Notes: generated by a model not told the origin, from the sequence alone. A DNA stretch of 64,000 bases from G963422445 sp963422445 (GCA_963422445.2 OY729512.2:6262001-6326000), one strand, 5' to 3'; shown: positions 9,158-18,871, numbered from the stretch's first letter. Numbers and translations are program-made.

Positions 9158-10500
9158 CCTCGTCTCCCCCGCAGCTTCGACCGCTTGATCAGACCCTCAT
9201 ACTGATGCGCCAGAAGATGCGACTGGATCTGACCGACAGTATCCATCGTCACGGTCACGACAATCAGCAGACTGGTGCCACCGAAATAAAATGGCACCTG
9301 ATACTGGCTGATCAGGATCTCCGGCAGAATGCAGACCGCCGCGAGGTAGGCGGCGCCTACCACCGTCAACCGGGTCAGGACATAATCGAGATAATCAGCC
9401 GTGTTGTTGCCCGGACGAATGCCGGGAATGAACCCGCCATAGCGCTTCAGGTTGTCGGCTGTCTCGACCGGATTGAAGACGATCGCGGTATAGAAAAACG
9501 CGAAGAACACGACAAGGCTGACATACACGCCGATATAAAGCGGCTGACCACGGCCGAGCAACGCGTTGACCGTACCGAGCCACTCGGGTCCGCCGCCGCT
9601 CGCCGAAAACTGCGCCAGGGTCACCGGCATCAGCAGGATAGAACTCGCGAAAATCGGCGGGATCACACCGGCGACATTGAGCTTCAGCGGAAGATGCGAC
9701 GCCTCGCCCCCGAACATCCGGTTGCCAACCTGGCGTTTCGGATACTGGACCGTAATCCGGCGCTGCGACCGCTCGATGAAGACGATGAAAGCAATCACGG
9801 CAACCGCCATGACCAGCAGCAGGATGATGAAAGCGGCCGACAGCGCACCGGTCCGCCCGAGTTCCAATGTGCCGGCCAGTGCGGTCGGCAATTCGGCGAC
9901 GATGCCGGCGAAAATGATCAGCGAGATCCCGTTGCCAACCCCGCGTGCAGTAATCTGCTCGCCGAGCCACATCAGGAAAATGGTACCGCCAACCAGCGTG
10001 ATCACCGCCGTTGCCCGGAAGAATAGTCCGGGATCGATGACGGCCGAACCACCGCTGCCGCCCATGTTCTCGAGGCCGACCGAAATCCCGTAAGCCTGAA
10101 CCGCCGCCAGCAACACCGTGAGATAGCGTGTATACTGGTTGAGCTTCTTGCGGCCGGCCTCGCCTTCCTTCTTCAGGGCCTCGAGATTCGGCGATACCGC
10201 TGTCATCAACTGCATGATGATGGCAGCCGAAATGTAAGGCATGATGTTGAGCGCGAAGATCGTCATCCGGCCGAGTGCGCCGCCGGCGAACATATCGAAC
10301 ATGCCGAGGATACCACCGGCATTCTGCTCGAAGATCTCTTGCAGAATGACCGGGTCAATACCCGGGATCGGAATATAGGTTCCCAATCGGTAAATCACCA
10401 AAGCACCCAGCGTAAACCAGATGCGCTTCTTCAACTCGGTGGCCTTGGCCAGCGCTCCAAAATTGAAAGACGATGCCAGTTGTTCGGCGCTTGACGCCAT
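9154..10500 (-). CDS. secY: Preprotein translocase channel subunit SecY
   Basis: The central channel of the Sec translocon in the inner membrane. The 448-residue protein has about ten transmembrane segments and the family motifs RLGTYIPIPGI, the plug and TM2 region with GRMTIFALNIMPYISAAII, and the cytosolic loops RRITVQYPKRQVG and FNPVETADNLKRYGGFIPGI. It sits between rplO (4-bp gap) and adk (4-bp overlap). Confidence 0.98.
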   Translation of the reverse strand: MASSAEQLASSFNFGALAKATELKKRIWFTLGALVIYRLGTYIPIPGIDPVILQEIFEQNAGGILGMFDMFAGGALGRMTIFALNIMPYISAAIIMQLMTAVSPNLEALKKEGEAGRKKLNQYTRYLTVLLAAVQAYGISVGLENMGGSGGSAVIDPGLFFRATAVITLVGGTIFLMWLGEQITARGVGNGISLIIFAGIVAELPTALAGTLELGRTGALSAAFIILLLVMAVAVIAFIVFIERSQRRITVQYPKRQVGNRMFGGEASHLPLKLNVAGVIPPIFASSILLMPVTLAQFSASGGGPEWLGTVNALLGRGQPLYIGVYVSLVVFFAFFYTAIVFNPVETADNLKRYGGFIPGIRPGNNTADYLDYVLTRLTVVGAAYLAAVCILPEILISQYQVPFYFGGTSLLIVVTVTMDTVGQIQSHLLAHQYEGLIKRSKLRGRRG

Positions 10501-10504
10501 GTCG

Positions 10505-10987
10505 CTAGCCCTGGCTGCCGGAAGTCACGGGCTCCGGCAGAACCACCGTCCCGCCAGCCTGCTGCACGGCCGCAACCGCCGACTTCGAAGCACCGGTCAC
10601 CCGCAGTGTCACACTGGCACTGATCGTACCCTGCGCCAGCAGACGGACGGCCCGTTTGCGCTTGCCGGCGAGACCGGCGGCACGCAGCGCGGCCTCGTCG
10701 ATCTCGGTGGCTGCATCGAGGCGCCCGGCATCAACCGCCTTTTGCAAAGCACCAAGATTGACGACGGCAAACATTTTTCGGAACGGGTTCTTGAACCCGC
10801 GCTTCGGCAGGCGCCGGTAGATCGGCATCTGCCCGCCCTCGAAACCATTAATGCTGGCACCGGCGCGGGATTTCTGACCCTTGTGACCACGACCGCTGGT
10901 CTTGCCGGTCCCCGACCCGATACCGCGCCCGACCCGTTTGCGTTTGCGCCGGGCCCCGTCATTGTCCCTGAGTTCGTTCAGCTTCAT
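10505..10987 (-). CDS. rplO: 50S ribosomal protein L15
   Basis: L15 is a late-assembly 23S rRNA-binding protein. From the chosen ATG at 10987 it has 160 residues beginning MKLNELRDNDGARRKRKRVG, the canonical start, with GGGGAT placed about nine bases upstream; ATGs at 10996 and further upstream are less well placed. The glycine- and lysine-rich region SGKTSGRGHKGQKSRAG follows, then a globular C-terminal half. Confidence 0.96.
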   Translation of the reverse strand: MKLNELRDNDGARRKRKRVGRGIGSGTGKTSGRGHKGQKSRAGASINGFEGGQMPIYRRLPKRGFKNPFRKMFAVVNLGALQKAVDAGRLDAATEIDEAALRAAGLAGKRKRAVRLLAQGTISASVTLRVTGASKSAVAAVQQAGGTVVLPEPVTSGSQG

Positions 10988-11030
10988 CGCATTCATATCC
11001 CCATCGGCACCGCTTGCGCCCAAACCGGGT

Positions 11031-11246
11031 TCAGTCCTCGACCCGCACCAGATGCCGGACCTTGTTGATCATGCCGCGAACCGCCGGGGTATCCTCCAGC
11101 GTGCGCGTGCGATGCATCCTGTTGAGGCCAAGGCCGATCAACGTCTCGCGCTGACCCGGCTTGCGGCGGATCGGACTCTTGACCTGGGTCACTGTCACGG
11201 TCGCCTTGCCCGCCTCCGTCATCATTTCGCCGTCGTCTGCCATCAT
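11031..11246 (-). CDS. rpmD: 50S ribosomal protein L30
   Basis: A small 50S protein. The conserved core runs from VTVTQVKSPIRRKPGQRETL to MINKVRHLVRVED. Several in-frame ATGs exist (11246, 11243, 11225, 11222). The first has AGGG eight bases upstream and lies just after the rpsE stop at 11251, giving 71 residues. A start at 11222, closer to the usual family length, would give 63. Internal spc-operon position is standard. Confidence 0.9.
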   Translation of the reverse strand: MMADDGEMMTEAGKATVTVTQVKSPIRRKPGQRETLIGLGLNRMHRTRTLEDTPAVRGMINKVRHLVRVED

Positions 11247-11250
11247 CCTG

Positions 11251-11820
11251 TCATCCCTGACTCTGAGCGGCCTGGCTCTCGCCACTGGCACGGCCGAGAA
11301 TCTCGCCAACCCGCTTGCCACGCCGCGCCGCCACCATGCGCGGCGCGTGAATCCGCCGCAATGCCGCAAAGGTCGCCTTGATCATGTTATGCGGGTTCGA
11401 GGATCCGGTCGATTTGGCGACCACATCCTGCACCCCAAGCACCTCGAAGATCGCCCGCATCGGCCCCCCCGCAATGATCCCTGTGCCAGCCGGCGCGGCC
11501 CGCATGATGACATGACCGGCACCATAATCGCCACGGGCATCGTGGTGCAGCGTACGGCTTTCACGCAACGGAACCCGCATCATGTTGCGCTTCGCCTGCT
11601 CCGTCGCCTTGCGGATCGCTTCCGGAACCTCGCGCGCCTTACCGGCGCCGTGCCCGACCTTGCCGCGCCCGTCACCAACCACCACGAGCGCCGCGAAACC
11701 GAACCGCCGCCCGCCCTTGACGACTTTGGCAACGCGATTGATATCGACCAGCTTCTCGAGCAGATCGGACTCGTTCCGTTGATTCCTGCCGCCGCGATCC
11801 TGTCTTTCGCCTCGCGCCAT
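11251..11820 (-). CDS. rpsE: 30S ribosomal protein S5
   Basis: S5 contributes to decoding accuracy and mRNA entry-channel helicase activity. From ATG 11820 (AGGGAAGGA upstream) the protein has 189 residues. It shows the N-terminal dsRBD-like domain with NRVAKVVKGGRRFGFAALVV and the C-terminal domain with GTGIIAGGPMRAIFEVLGV and GSSNPHNMIKATFAAL. It lies between rplR and rpmD. Confidence 0.97.
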   Translation of the reverse strand: MARGERQDRGGRNQRNESDLLEKLVDINRVAKVVKGGRRFGFAALVVVGDGRGKVGHGAGKAREVPEAIRKATEQAKRNMMRVPLRESRTLHHDARGDYGAGHVIMRAAPAGTGIIAGGPMRAIFEVLGVQDVVAKSTGSSNPHNMIKATFAALRRIHAPRMVAARRGKRVGEILGRASGESQAAQSQG

Positions 11821-11833
11821 GACCGGTCCTTCC

Positions 11834-12196
11834 CTAGAATTTAAGCCCGACTTCGCGGGCTCCCTCGGCCAGCGCCCTGACCCGTCCGTGATAACGGTAA
11901 CCACCGCGATCGAACACCACCTCGCTCAACCCCGACTCAAGCGCGCGTTCCGCCAGCAGACGGCCGACCGCATCGGCCGCCGCCTTGTCGGCGCCGGTCT
12001 TGAGACTTTCACGCATCGTCTGCTCCAGCGACGATGCCGAAACCAGTGTCCGGCCCTGATCGTCATCGATCACCTGAGCGTAGATGTTCTTCGACGACCG
12101 GAACACCGACAGCCGCGGCTTGCCTGACGCACGGCGCCTTAAAGCCAACCGCGTCCGGCGGGCCCGCCTCTTGAACAGTTCCTTGCTGTTGCGCAT
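11834..12196 (-). CDS. rplR: 50S ribosomal protein L18
   Basis: L18 binds 5S rRNA with L5. The 120-residue protein begins MRNSKELFKRRARRTRLALR and carries LSVFRSSKNIYAQVIDD and the C-terminal FDRGGYRYHGRVRALAEGAR block, the family hallmark. I placed the start at 12196; the open frame continues upstream but without homology. Confidence 0.96.
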   Translation of the reverse strand: MRNSKELFKRRARRTRLALRRRASGKPRLSVFRSSKNIYAQVIDDDQGRTLVSASSLEQTMRESLKTGADKAAADAVGRLLAERALESGLSEVVFDRGGYRYHGRVRALAEGAREVGLKF

Positions 12197-12206
12197 TCCA
12201 AATGCC

Positions 12207-12740
12207 CTATTTCTTCTTGCCTTCCTTGCGGCGAACCATCTCGCCGGCATACCTCACACCCTTGCCCTTGAAGGGCTCGGGCGGCCGCCAGGCGCGGATC
12301 TCCGCCGCCAACTGACCAACCCGCTGCTTGTCGATACCGCTAATCGCGATCGCTGTCGGACGCTCGCAGGTCATGATGACGTCCTGCGGAATTGGATAGC
12401 GCACCGGATGGCTGTACCCCAGCGAGAGCACCAGATCACTGCCCTCAACCGCGGCACGATACCCGACGCCGTTGATTTCGAGATTGCGGGTATAACCTTG
12501 ATGCACCCCGGTAATCATGTTGTTGATCAGCGCCCGCGTCGTGCCCCACAGCGAGCGCGCCGCCTTCGAGCCGGACCTCGGAGTGACCGCGATCTGGCCG
12601 TCCTTGCAGGCGACCGCGATCTCCTCGGTCAGGGCCAGCGACAATTCACCAAGCTTGCCTTTGGCCGTGATGCGGTTCGCCGTAACCTCGACCGATACGC
12701 CGTCCGGCACGGTCACCGGGTTCATTCCGACACGTGACAT
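12207..12740 (-). CDS. rplF: 50S ribosomal protein L6
   Basis: L6 sits near the factor-binding stalk and the sarcin-ricin loop. From ATG 12740 it has 177 residues starting MSRVGMNPVTVPDGVSVEV, with two similar domains and the C-terminal motif RAWRPPEPFKGKGVRYAGE. A GGGGACGGG tract precedes the start. Order rpsH-rplF-rplR is canonical. Confidence 0.97.
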   Translation of the reverse strand: MSRVGMNPVTVPDGVSVEVTANRITAKGKLGELSLALTEEIAVACKDGQIAVTPRSGSKAARSLWGTTRALINNMITGVHQGYTRNLEINGVGYRAAVEGSDLVLSLGYSHPVRYPIPQDVIMTCERPTAIAISGIDKQRVGQLAAEIRAWRPPEPFKGKGVRYAGEMVRRKEGKKK

Positions 12741-12758
12741 GACGCCCGTCCCCAACCC

Positions 12759-13163
12759 TCAGAATACGTGACACAGAACTTCGCCGCCAACATTGGCGGC
12801 ACGAGCCTCGTTGTCAGACATCACACCCTGCGGTGTCGACAAGATGGCGATCCCGAGACCGTTGTAGAAGCGGGGCAGATCCTTGATACCGGCATAGACC
12901 CGACGTCCCGGCTTCGATACCCGGCTGATCTCCTGGATCACCGGTTCGCCCTCATAATACTTCAATTCGATCGCGATATCTTTCGCGGCCGCGGTTTTCT
13001 TTGACGTCGCAACCGTGTAGCCACGAATATAGCCTTCCCGCTTCAGAACATCCAGCACATTGCTGCGCAATCGCGAGCCCGGGCTGGACACCACGGGTTT
13101 CCGGGCGCGCTGGCCGTTGCGGATCCGGGTCAGCATGTCGCCAAGCGGGTCACTCATCGTCAT
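12759..13163 (-). CDS. rpsH: 30S ribosomal protein S8
   Basis: S8 is a primary 16S-binding protein and, in enterobacteria, the spc-operon translational repressor. The protein has 134 residues from ATG 13163, chosen because GGGGAG lies seven bases upstream; ATG 13157 is the alternative. MSDPLGDMLTRIRNGQ and the C-terminal STPQGVMSDNEARAANVGGE are family signatures. Confidence 0.96.
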   Translation of the reverse strand: MTMSDPLGDMLTRIRNGQRARKPVVSSPGSRLRSNVLDVLKREGYIRGYTVATSKKTAAAKDIAIELKYYEGEPVIQEISRVSKPGRRVYAGIKDLPRFYNGLGIAILSTPQGVMSDNEARAANVGGEVLCHVF

Positions 13164-13175
13164 GTCAGCACTCCC

Positions 13176-13481
13176 CTACCAGCTCGACTTGACGAGACCA
13201 GGCACCTGACCCGCCGAGCCGAGTTCCCTGAGCGCGATGCGTGACATCTTGAACTTGCGATAAAACCCGCGGGGCCGGCCGGTAATCTCGCAGCGATTGC
13301 GCAGGCGCGTCGAGGCCCCGTTGCGTGGCATCTTGCTGAGCTTCAGCGCGGCCTGGAACCGCTCCTCGACCGGTAGATCGCGGTTCCGCGTGATTGCTTT
13401 CAGCCGCGCCCGCCTGCTGGCGTCGCGCGCGACCTTGCGGCCGCGATTGCGGTTTTTCTCGATGGCGCTCTTCTTGGCCAT
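13176..13481 (-). CDS. rpsN: 30S ribosomal protein S14 (zinc-free type)
   Basis: S14 is in the 30S head. At 101 residues it is the long C-minus form: the CxxC zinc pairs of the short form are absent, and only the conserved block LRNRCEITGRPRGFYRKF is seen. GGGAGGATGAC precedes the ATG. Its place between rplE and rpsH is standard. Confidence 0.97.
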   Translation of the reverse strand: MAKKSAIEKNRNRGRKVARDASRRARLKAITRNRDLPVEERFQAALKLSKMPRNGASTRLRNRCEITGRPRGFYRKFKMSRIALRELGSAGQVPGLVKSSW

Positions 13482-13498
13482 GTCATCCTCCCTACCCG

Positions 13499-14038
13499 TC
13501 AGTTCGAAAACGGGAAATTGAACCGGCGCAACAATTCGCGCGCCGCATCGTCGGTCGCAGCCGTGGTGACCACGATGATATCCATGCCGCGGATGTCATC
13601 GACCTTGTCGTAGTCGATCTCCGGGAACACGATCTGCTCCTTGAGACCAAGAGCATAATTGCCATGACCATCAAAGCTGTCCGGCTTCAGCCCACGAAAG
13701 TCACGCACCCGTGGCAACGCAATGTTGATCAATCGGTCCAGAAACTCATACATCCGCTCGCGCCGCAAGGTGACCTTGCAGCCGACCGGCATCCCTTCGC
13801 GAAGCTTGAAGCCGGCAACCGACCGTCTGGCCTTGTTGATGACCGCCTTCTGGCCGCTGATCGCCGCAAGCTCGGCCGCCGCAGCCGCAACCTTCTTCGA
13901 GTCCTGCACCGCCTCGCCAACACCCATGTTGATGACGATCTTCTCCAGCCGCGGCGCCTGCATCGGATTACCGTAGCCGAGCGTGGCGACGAGACCAGGC
14001 CGGATCGTCTCCTCGTAGTAATCGTGTAAACGCGTCAT
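13499..14038 (-). CDS. rplE: 50S ribosomal protein L5
   Basis: L5 links 5S rRNA to the 50S central protuberance and contacts P-site tRNA. From ATG 14038, with AGGAACA upstream, the protein has 179 residues starting MTRLHDYYEE. The blocks KIVINMGVGEAVQDSK, AGFKLREGMPVGCKVTLR and GLKEQIVFPEIDYDKVDDIRG are visible. The open frame extends further upstream into rplX without homology. Confidence 0.97.
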   Translation of the reverse strand: MTRLHDYYEETIRPGLVATLGYGNPMQAPRLEKIVINMGVGEAVQDSKKVAAAAAELAAISGQKAVINKARRSVAGFKLREGMPVGCKVTLRRERMYEFLDRLINIALPRVRDFRGLKPDSFDGHGNYALGLKEQIVFPEIDYDKVDDIRGMDIIVVTTAATDDAARELLRRFNFPFSN

Positions 14039-14060
14039 TGTTCCTGTCATCCCGTCGCGT

Positions 14061-14384
14061 TCAAGAATCCATGATCTCGCCGGAGCGCTTCGCGAAACGG
14101 ACCTTGCGGCCGTCTTCGAGAAAACGGTACCCGACCCTGGTCGGCTTGCCGGTATCGGGATCGGCATGGGCGACATTCGAGATATGGACCGCCGCCTCGC
14201 GTTCGACGATCCCGCCCCGTGATTGCTGCGTCGGCTTGGTATGGCACTTGATGATGTTGACACCACGCACCAGAACCCGGTTGTCATCGCGCAGAACCCG
14301 CAATACCTCACCGGTCCGGCCCTTGTTCTTGCCGACGGTCACCACGACATTGTCGCCACGCCGGATCTTGAATTTCTTCGCCAT
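14061..14384 (-). CDS. rplX: 50S ribosomal protein L24
   Basis: An assembly initiator of the 50S subunit. The 107-residue protein starts MAKKFKIRRGDNVVVTVGKN, with the KOW motif GKNKGRTGEVLRVLRDDNRV. The start codon touches the rplN stop at 14384, so translation is probably coupled. No anomalies seen. Confidence 0.97.
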   Translation of the reverse strand: MAKKFKIRRGDNVVVTVGKNKGRTGEVLRVLRDDNRVLVRGVNIIKCHTKPTQQSRGGIVEREAAVHISNVAHADPDTGKPTRVGYRFLEDGRKVRFAKRSGEIMDS

Positions 14385-14752
14385 CACAACACCTCCGGCG
14401 CCAGCGATACGATCTTCATGAACTGCCGAGCCCGCAATTCGCGGGTTACCGGACCGAAAATACGGGTGCCGATCGGCTCGTTCTGCCGGTTGATGAGCAC
14501 CGCGGCATTGCGATCGAAACGGATCACCGTGCCGTCGGGACGCCGGATCTCCTTGGCTGTGCGCACGATCACCGCCTGCAACACATCGCCCTTCTTCACC
14601 CGGCCGCGCGGAATCGCTTCCTTCACCGAAACCACGATGATGTCGCCGACACCCGCGGTCTTGCGCTTCGACCCGCCCAGCACCTTGATACACTGCACCC
14701 GCCGGGCGCCGGAATTGTCGGCGACATCAAGACTGGATTGCATCTGGATCAT
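14384..14752 (-). CDS. rplN: 50S ribosomal protein L14
   Basis: L14 contacts 16S rRNA at bridge B5/B8 and is the binding site of the silencing factor RsfS. It has 122 residues from ATG 14752, beginning MIQMQSSLDVADNSGARRVQ, with RFDRNAAVLINRQNEPIGTR. It overlaps the rpsQ stop by 4 bp. Confidence 0.98.
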   Translation of the reverse strand: MIQMQSSLDVADNSGARRVQCIKVLGGSKRKTAGVGDIIVVSVKEAIPRGRVKKGDVLQAVIVRTAKEIRRPDGTVIRFDRNAAVLINRQNEPIGTRIFGPVTRELRARQFMKIVSLAPEVL

Positions 14753-15024
14753 GACGACTCTCCATGTCCGTCGATCTCGGCAGTTGCCGTCGCGCGCTCG
14801 TCGACGACTTCCCAGGCCTTGTGCCTGGAGCGCCGCGGACACTCCCGGATGCGCACGAAATCGCCGATCTTGTGCCGGTTCTCCGGATCATGCGCGGCAA
14901 ACCGCTTGGAACGAGTAATGATCTTCTTGTAGACCCGATGGACGATGCGCCGCTCGACCCTGACGATAACCGTCTTGTCGGCCTTGTCGCTCACCACCGT
15001 TCCCTGCATCACGCGCCTGGGCAT
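14749..15024 (-). CDS. rpsQ: 30S ribosomal protein S17
   Basis: S17 is an OB-fold primary 16S-binding protein. From ATG 15024, with AGGAGG about eight bases upstream, it has 91 residues beginning MPRRVMQGTVVSDKADKTVI. A C-terminal tail (VVDERATATAEIDGHGESS) extends past the E. coli end, as in many alphaproteobacteria. Confidence 0.96.
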   Translation of the reverse strand: MPRRVMQGTVVSDKADKTVIVRVERRIVHRVYKKIITRSKRFAAHDPENRHKIGDFVRIRECPRRSRHKAWEVVDERATATAEIDGHGESS

Positions 15025-15062
15025 ATTCGCTATCCTCCTTCGTGCCGCTGCCACGGCCCCGA

Positions 15063-15269
15063 TCACGCGCCGGCGCGCGCCCGTTCGTTCAAAATGGTCT
15101 TGGTCCGCGCAATGTCACGCCGGACCTGGCGAACCCGCGCCACATTCTCTAGCTGTCCGCTCGCCTGCTGAAACCGCAGATTGAACTGCTCCTTGCGCAG
15201 ATCCAGCAGCTGAGCGTTGAGTTCGTCGACGGTCCTGGTCCGGAACTCGACAGTCGATTTCTTGGCCAT
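15063..15269 (-). CDS. rpmC: 50S ribosomal protein L29
   Basis: A small helical protein at the tunnel exit that helps dock SRP and trigger factor. The 68-residue product starts MAKKSTVEFRTRTVDELNAQ and has the conserved LRKEQFNLRFQQASGQLEN. The start at 15269 was chosen over an upstream codon at 15290, which would overlap rplP. Confidence 0.95.
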   Translation of the reverse strand: MAKKSTVEFRTRTVDELNAQLLDLRKEQFNLRFQQASGQLENVARVRQVRRDIARTKTILNERARAGA

Positions 15270-15286
15270 CGCCGTGCTCCCGGCTC

Positions 15287-15703
15287 TCAATTGTCACCGA
15301 GGCGCGTGACAAACCGGGTATCGACCGGCAATTTAGCCGATGCTAGCAGGAACGCCTCCTGCGCCAGACCCCGGGGCACCCCGTCGAGTTCGAACATGAT
15401 CCGGCCCGGCTTGACCCGGCAGACCCAGAATTCCGGCGATCCCTTCCCTTTGCCCATCCGGACTTCGGCTGGCTTGCTGGAGACCGGCACATCGGGAAAA
15501 ATTCGAATCCAGACCCGTCCGGCCCGGCGGATATGCCGGGTAATCGCCCGTCGCGCCGCCTCGATCTGGCGCGCCGTCACCCGCGCCGGGGTCGTCGCCT
15601 TGAGACCGTAGGATCCGAAGTTCAGCTGCGTGCCACCCTTCGCATTACCGTGGATGCGGCCCTTGTGCGCCTTGCGGAACCTGGTGCGCTTGGGACTGAG
15701 CAT
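15287..15703 (-). CDS. rplP: 50S ribosomal protein L16
   Basis: L16 lines the A-site tRNA and organises the peptidyl-transferase centre. The 138-residue protein begins MLSPKRTRFRKAHKGRIHGN, with the TSKPAEVRMGKGKG-type loop seen as SSKPAEVRMGKGKGSPEFW. It lies between rpsC and rpmC. Confidence 0.98.
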   Translation of the reverse strand: MLSPKRTRFRKAHKGRIHGNAKGGTQLNFGSYGLKATTPARVTARQIEAARRAITRHIRRAGRVWIRIFPDVPVSSKPAEVRMGKGKGSPEFWVCRVKPGRIMFELDGVPRGLAQEAFLLASAKLPVDTRFVTRLGDN

Positions 15704-15730
15704 GAATTTTCTCCTGTGGCGCCGTTATGG

Positions 15731-16420
15731 TCAGCGCGGCGGCGCGGCGCCAGGTGAGGGGTCGGACATGCGCCGATCCTGAGCCATCGGGTCATGGGCC
15801 ATGATCTCGCCCTTGAACACCCAGATCTTTACGCCACATGTGCCGTAGGTCGTCTTCGCGGTGGCCTCGCCATAATCGATATCGGCGCGCAACGTGTGCA
15901 ACGGCACTCGGCCTTCGCGATACCACTCCATGCGCGCGATTTCCGAGCCGCCAAGGCGGCCACTGCAATTGATCCGGATACCTTGGGCCCCGAGGCGGAT
16001 CGCCGACTGCACCGCCCGCTTCATCGCCCGGCGAAATGCAACGCGGCGTTGCAACTGCTGGGCAATGGCTTCGGCGACAAGATGCGCATCGATTTCCGGC
16101 TTGCGGATCTCGATGATGTTGAGATGCACTTCGGCGCCGGTCATCTTCGAGACATCGGCCCGCAACTTCTCGATATCCTGGCCCTTCTTGCCGATCACGA
16201 CACCCGGCCGCGCCGTATAAATCGTGATCCGCGCCCGCTTGGCCTGGCGTTCGATCACAACCCGACTGACCCCGGCCTGCTGCAGGCGGGAGCGCAGATA
16301 ACGGCGCAACTTCAGATCATCATGCAACAGTTGAGCATAGTCACGGGTCGCATACCAGCGCGAATCCCATGTCCGGTTGATCCCGAGCCGCAATCCGATC
16401 GGATTGACTTTCTGGCCCAT
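15731..16420 (-). CDS. rpsC: 30S ribosomal protein S3
   Basis: S3 lines the mRNA entry tunnel. The 229-residue protein starts MGQKVNPIGLRLGINRTWDS, has the KH domain GVVIGKKGQDIEKLRADV and the C-terminal GRLGGSEIARMEWYREGRVP. The start overlaps the rplV stop by one base (TAATG). The C-terminal tail is rich in Pro, Ala and Arg. Confidence 0.98.
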   Translation of the reverse strand: MGQKVNPIGLRLGINRTWDSRWYATRDYAQLLHDDLKLRRYLRSRLQQAGVSRVVIERQAKRARITIYTARPGVVIGKKGQDIEKLRADVSKMTGAEVHLNIIEIRKPEIDAHLVAEAIAQQLQRRVAFRRAMKRAVQSAIRLGAQGIRINCSGRLGGSEIARMEWYREGRVPLHTLRADIDYGEATAKTTYGTCGVKIWVFKGEIMAHDPMAQDRRMSDPSPGAAPPR

Positions 16421-16797
16421 TACGCCTCCTCCTCGCGTTCGCGAACGACGATGGTCAGGTTGGAAAGCGGCTTGCGGATGCGCCCGACCCGACCGCGGGC
16501 CCGCGGCCGCATACGGCGCATGACCGGACCCTTGCCGACCGAGGCTTCCTGGACATAGAGCCGGTCGACATCGAGATAATGGTTGTTCTCGGCATTGGCG
16601 ATCGCCGATTGCATCACCTTCTTGACCTCATTGCTGATTCTCCGGCGCGAGAATGTCAGCGCCGCCAGCGCCTTGCTGGCGTCCATGCCGCGGATCATCG
16701 CCGCGACCAGGTTGAGTTTCTGCGGACTGACCCGAAGATTGCGCGCGACCGCGAAGGCCTGGGTCTCACCGCGCAATCCCTGCCGTGAACTGCTCAT
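16420..16797 (-). CDS. rplV: 50S ribosomal protein L22
   Basis: L22 forms part of the exit-tunnel constriction that senses macrolides and arrest peptides. It has 125 residues with LRVSPQKLNLVAAMIRGMDA and the tunnel loop GKGPVMRRMRPRARGRVGRI. No unusual insertion is visible in the loop. Confidence 0.97.
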   Translation of the reverse strand: MSSSRQGLRGETQAFAVARNLRVSPQKLNLVAAMIRGMDASKALAALTFSRRRISNEVKKVMQSAIANAENNHYLDVDRLYVQEASVGKGPVMRRMRPRARGRVGRIRKPLSNLTIVVREREEEA

Positions 16798-16812
16798 GAT
16801 CGCCGGCCCCCT

Positions 16813-17088
16813 CTAGCGCCGCGATTTCTTGTCGGCCGCATGGCCGTAGAAGGTCCGCGTCGGCGCGAATTCACCGAATTTGTGACCGACCATATGCTCG
16901 GTGACGTGCACCGGAATGAACTTGCGTCCATTATGGACACCGAAAGTCAAACCGACGAATTGCGGCATGATCGTCGAACGTCGCGACCATGTCCTGATCA
17001 CGGTATTGCGGCCGGACTCAAGCGCGGCATCCGCCTTCTTCAGCATATAGCCGTCGACGAACGGTCCTTTCCAGACAGAGCGGGCCAT
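16813..17088 (-). CDS. rpsS: 30S ribosomal protein S19
   Basis: S19 pairs with S13 in the 30S head. From ATG 17088 it has 91 residues starting MARSVWKGPFVDGYMLKKAD and ending FAPTRTFYGHAADKKSRR. It follows rplB by 11 bp. Confidence 0.97.
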   Translation of the reverse strand: MARSVWKGPFVDGYMLKKADAALESGRNTVIRTWSRRSTIMPQFVGLTFGVHNGRKFIPVHVTEHMVGHKFGEFAPTRTFYGHAADKKSRR

Positions 17089-17099
17089 CGCCTCTCTCC

Positions 17100-17923
<824 letters not shown>

Positions 17924-17927
17924 CGCC

Positions 17928-18257
17928 TCAAATTCCCAGCATGATATCGATGTTCTGACCGTCTTCGAGGGTCACGATGGCCTTCTTGAAGTCCGATCGG
18001 CGGCTAGGCCGACCGCGAAACGTGACCGGCTTGCCCTTCTGCCGCAAAGTATTGACTGCCCTGACCTTGCATGAAAACAGCTGCTCGACCGCAACCTTGA
18101 TCTCGGGCTTGGTCGCCTTCAGGTCGACCACGAAGGTCACCTGGTCAAATTCCGAACCCTTCGTCGATTTTTCGGTCACGACAGGCCGCCGGATGATCTC
18201 GTACATCCTCTCGCGGCTCATCTTGACCTGAGCGGCATTATAGGGACGCATGCTCAT
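17928..18257 (-). CDS. rplW: 50S ribosomal protein L23
   Basis: L23 is the trigger-factor and SRP docking site at the tunnel exit. It has 109 residues, with MYEIIRRPVVTEKSTKGSEF and the loop QKGKPVTFRGRPSRRSDFKKA. The ATG at 18257 overlaps the rplD stop by 4 bp; later in-frame ATGs at residues 3 and 13 are possible alternatives. Confidence 0.96.
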   Translation of the reverse strand: MSMRPYNAAQVKMSRERMYEIIRRPVVTEKSTKGSEFDQVTFVVDLKATKPEIKVAVEQLFSCKVRAVNTLRQKGKPVTFRGRPSRRSDFKKAIVTLEDGQNIDIMLGI

Positions 18258-18871
18258 TTCAGACGGTCCTCCAGATGCTTGACAGCCTCGCGCGTCAAAA
18301 CCAGCGTGTCGCGCCGCAGAATATCATAGACATTCGCGCCCTGCTGCGGCAGCACATCGATCCTAGGCAGGTTGCGCGCCGCCCGCGTCAGGTTCGCTTC
18401 CGGCTCCGGCCCGTCAATGACCAGGGCCGATGACAGCCCGAGAGCGGCAAGGTGGCGGGCCAGATCTGCGGTCCTGCCGGTGCTGCCGGCGGGATCGAGA
18501 ATCATCAGATTGCCTTCGGCCTGTTTCGCCGAAAGCGCCGATTTCAATCCGAGCCGGCGGACCTTCTTCGGCAGATCGTGGGCGTGGCTGCGCGGCACCG
18601 GACCATGCGCCGTGGCGCCGCCGCGAAACTGGGCCGCGCGCAGCGACCCCTGACGGGCACGCCCGGTTCCCTTCTGGCGGTAGGGCTTTGCTGTGGTGCC
18701 GCTGATTTCGCCGACCAGCTTGACCTTGTGGGTGCCGGCACGGCGCTTCGCCAGCTGCCAGTTGACGACGCGGGCCAGAATATCCCGCCGCGGCGGGATT
18801 CCGAAGATCGCGTCGTCGAGGTCGATCTCGCCGACCTCCTCGGCCTCCAGACTCTTGACCGGGAGCTTCAT
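18254..18871 (-). CDS. rplD: 50S ribosomal protein L4
   Basis: L4 lines the exit tunnel and in gammaproteobacteria represses the S10 operon. From ATG 18871 it has 205 residues starting MKLPVKSLEAEEVGEIDLDD, with the tunnel loop around KPYRQKGTGRARQGSLRAAQ. The start is 4 bases after the rplC stop. Confidence 0.96.
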   Translation of the reverse strand: MKLPVKSLEAEEVGEIDLDDAIFGIPPRRDILARVVNWQLAKRRAGTHKVKLVGEISGTTAKPYRQKGTGRARQGSLRAAQFRGGATAHGPVPRSHAHDLPKKVRRLGLKSALSAKQAEGNLMILDPAGSTGRTADLARHLAALGLSSALVIDGPEPEANLTRAARNLPRIDVLPQQGANVYDILRRDTLVLTREAVKHLEDRLK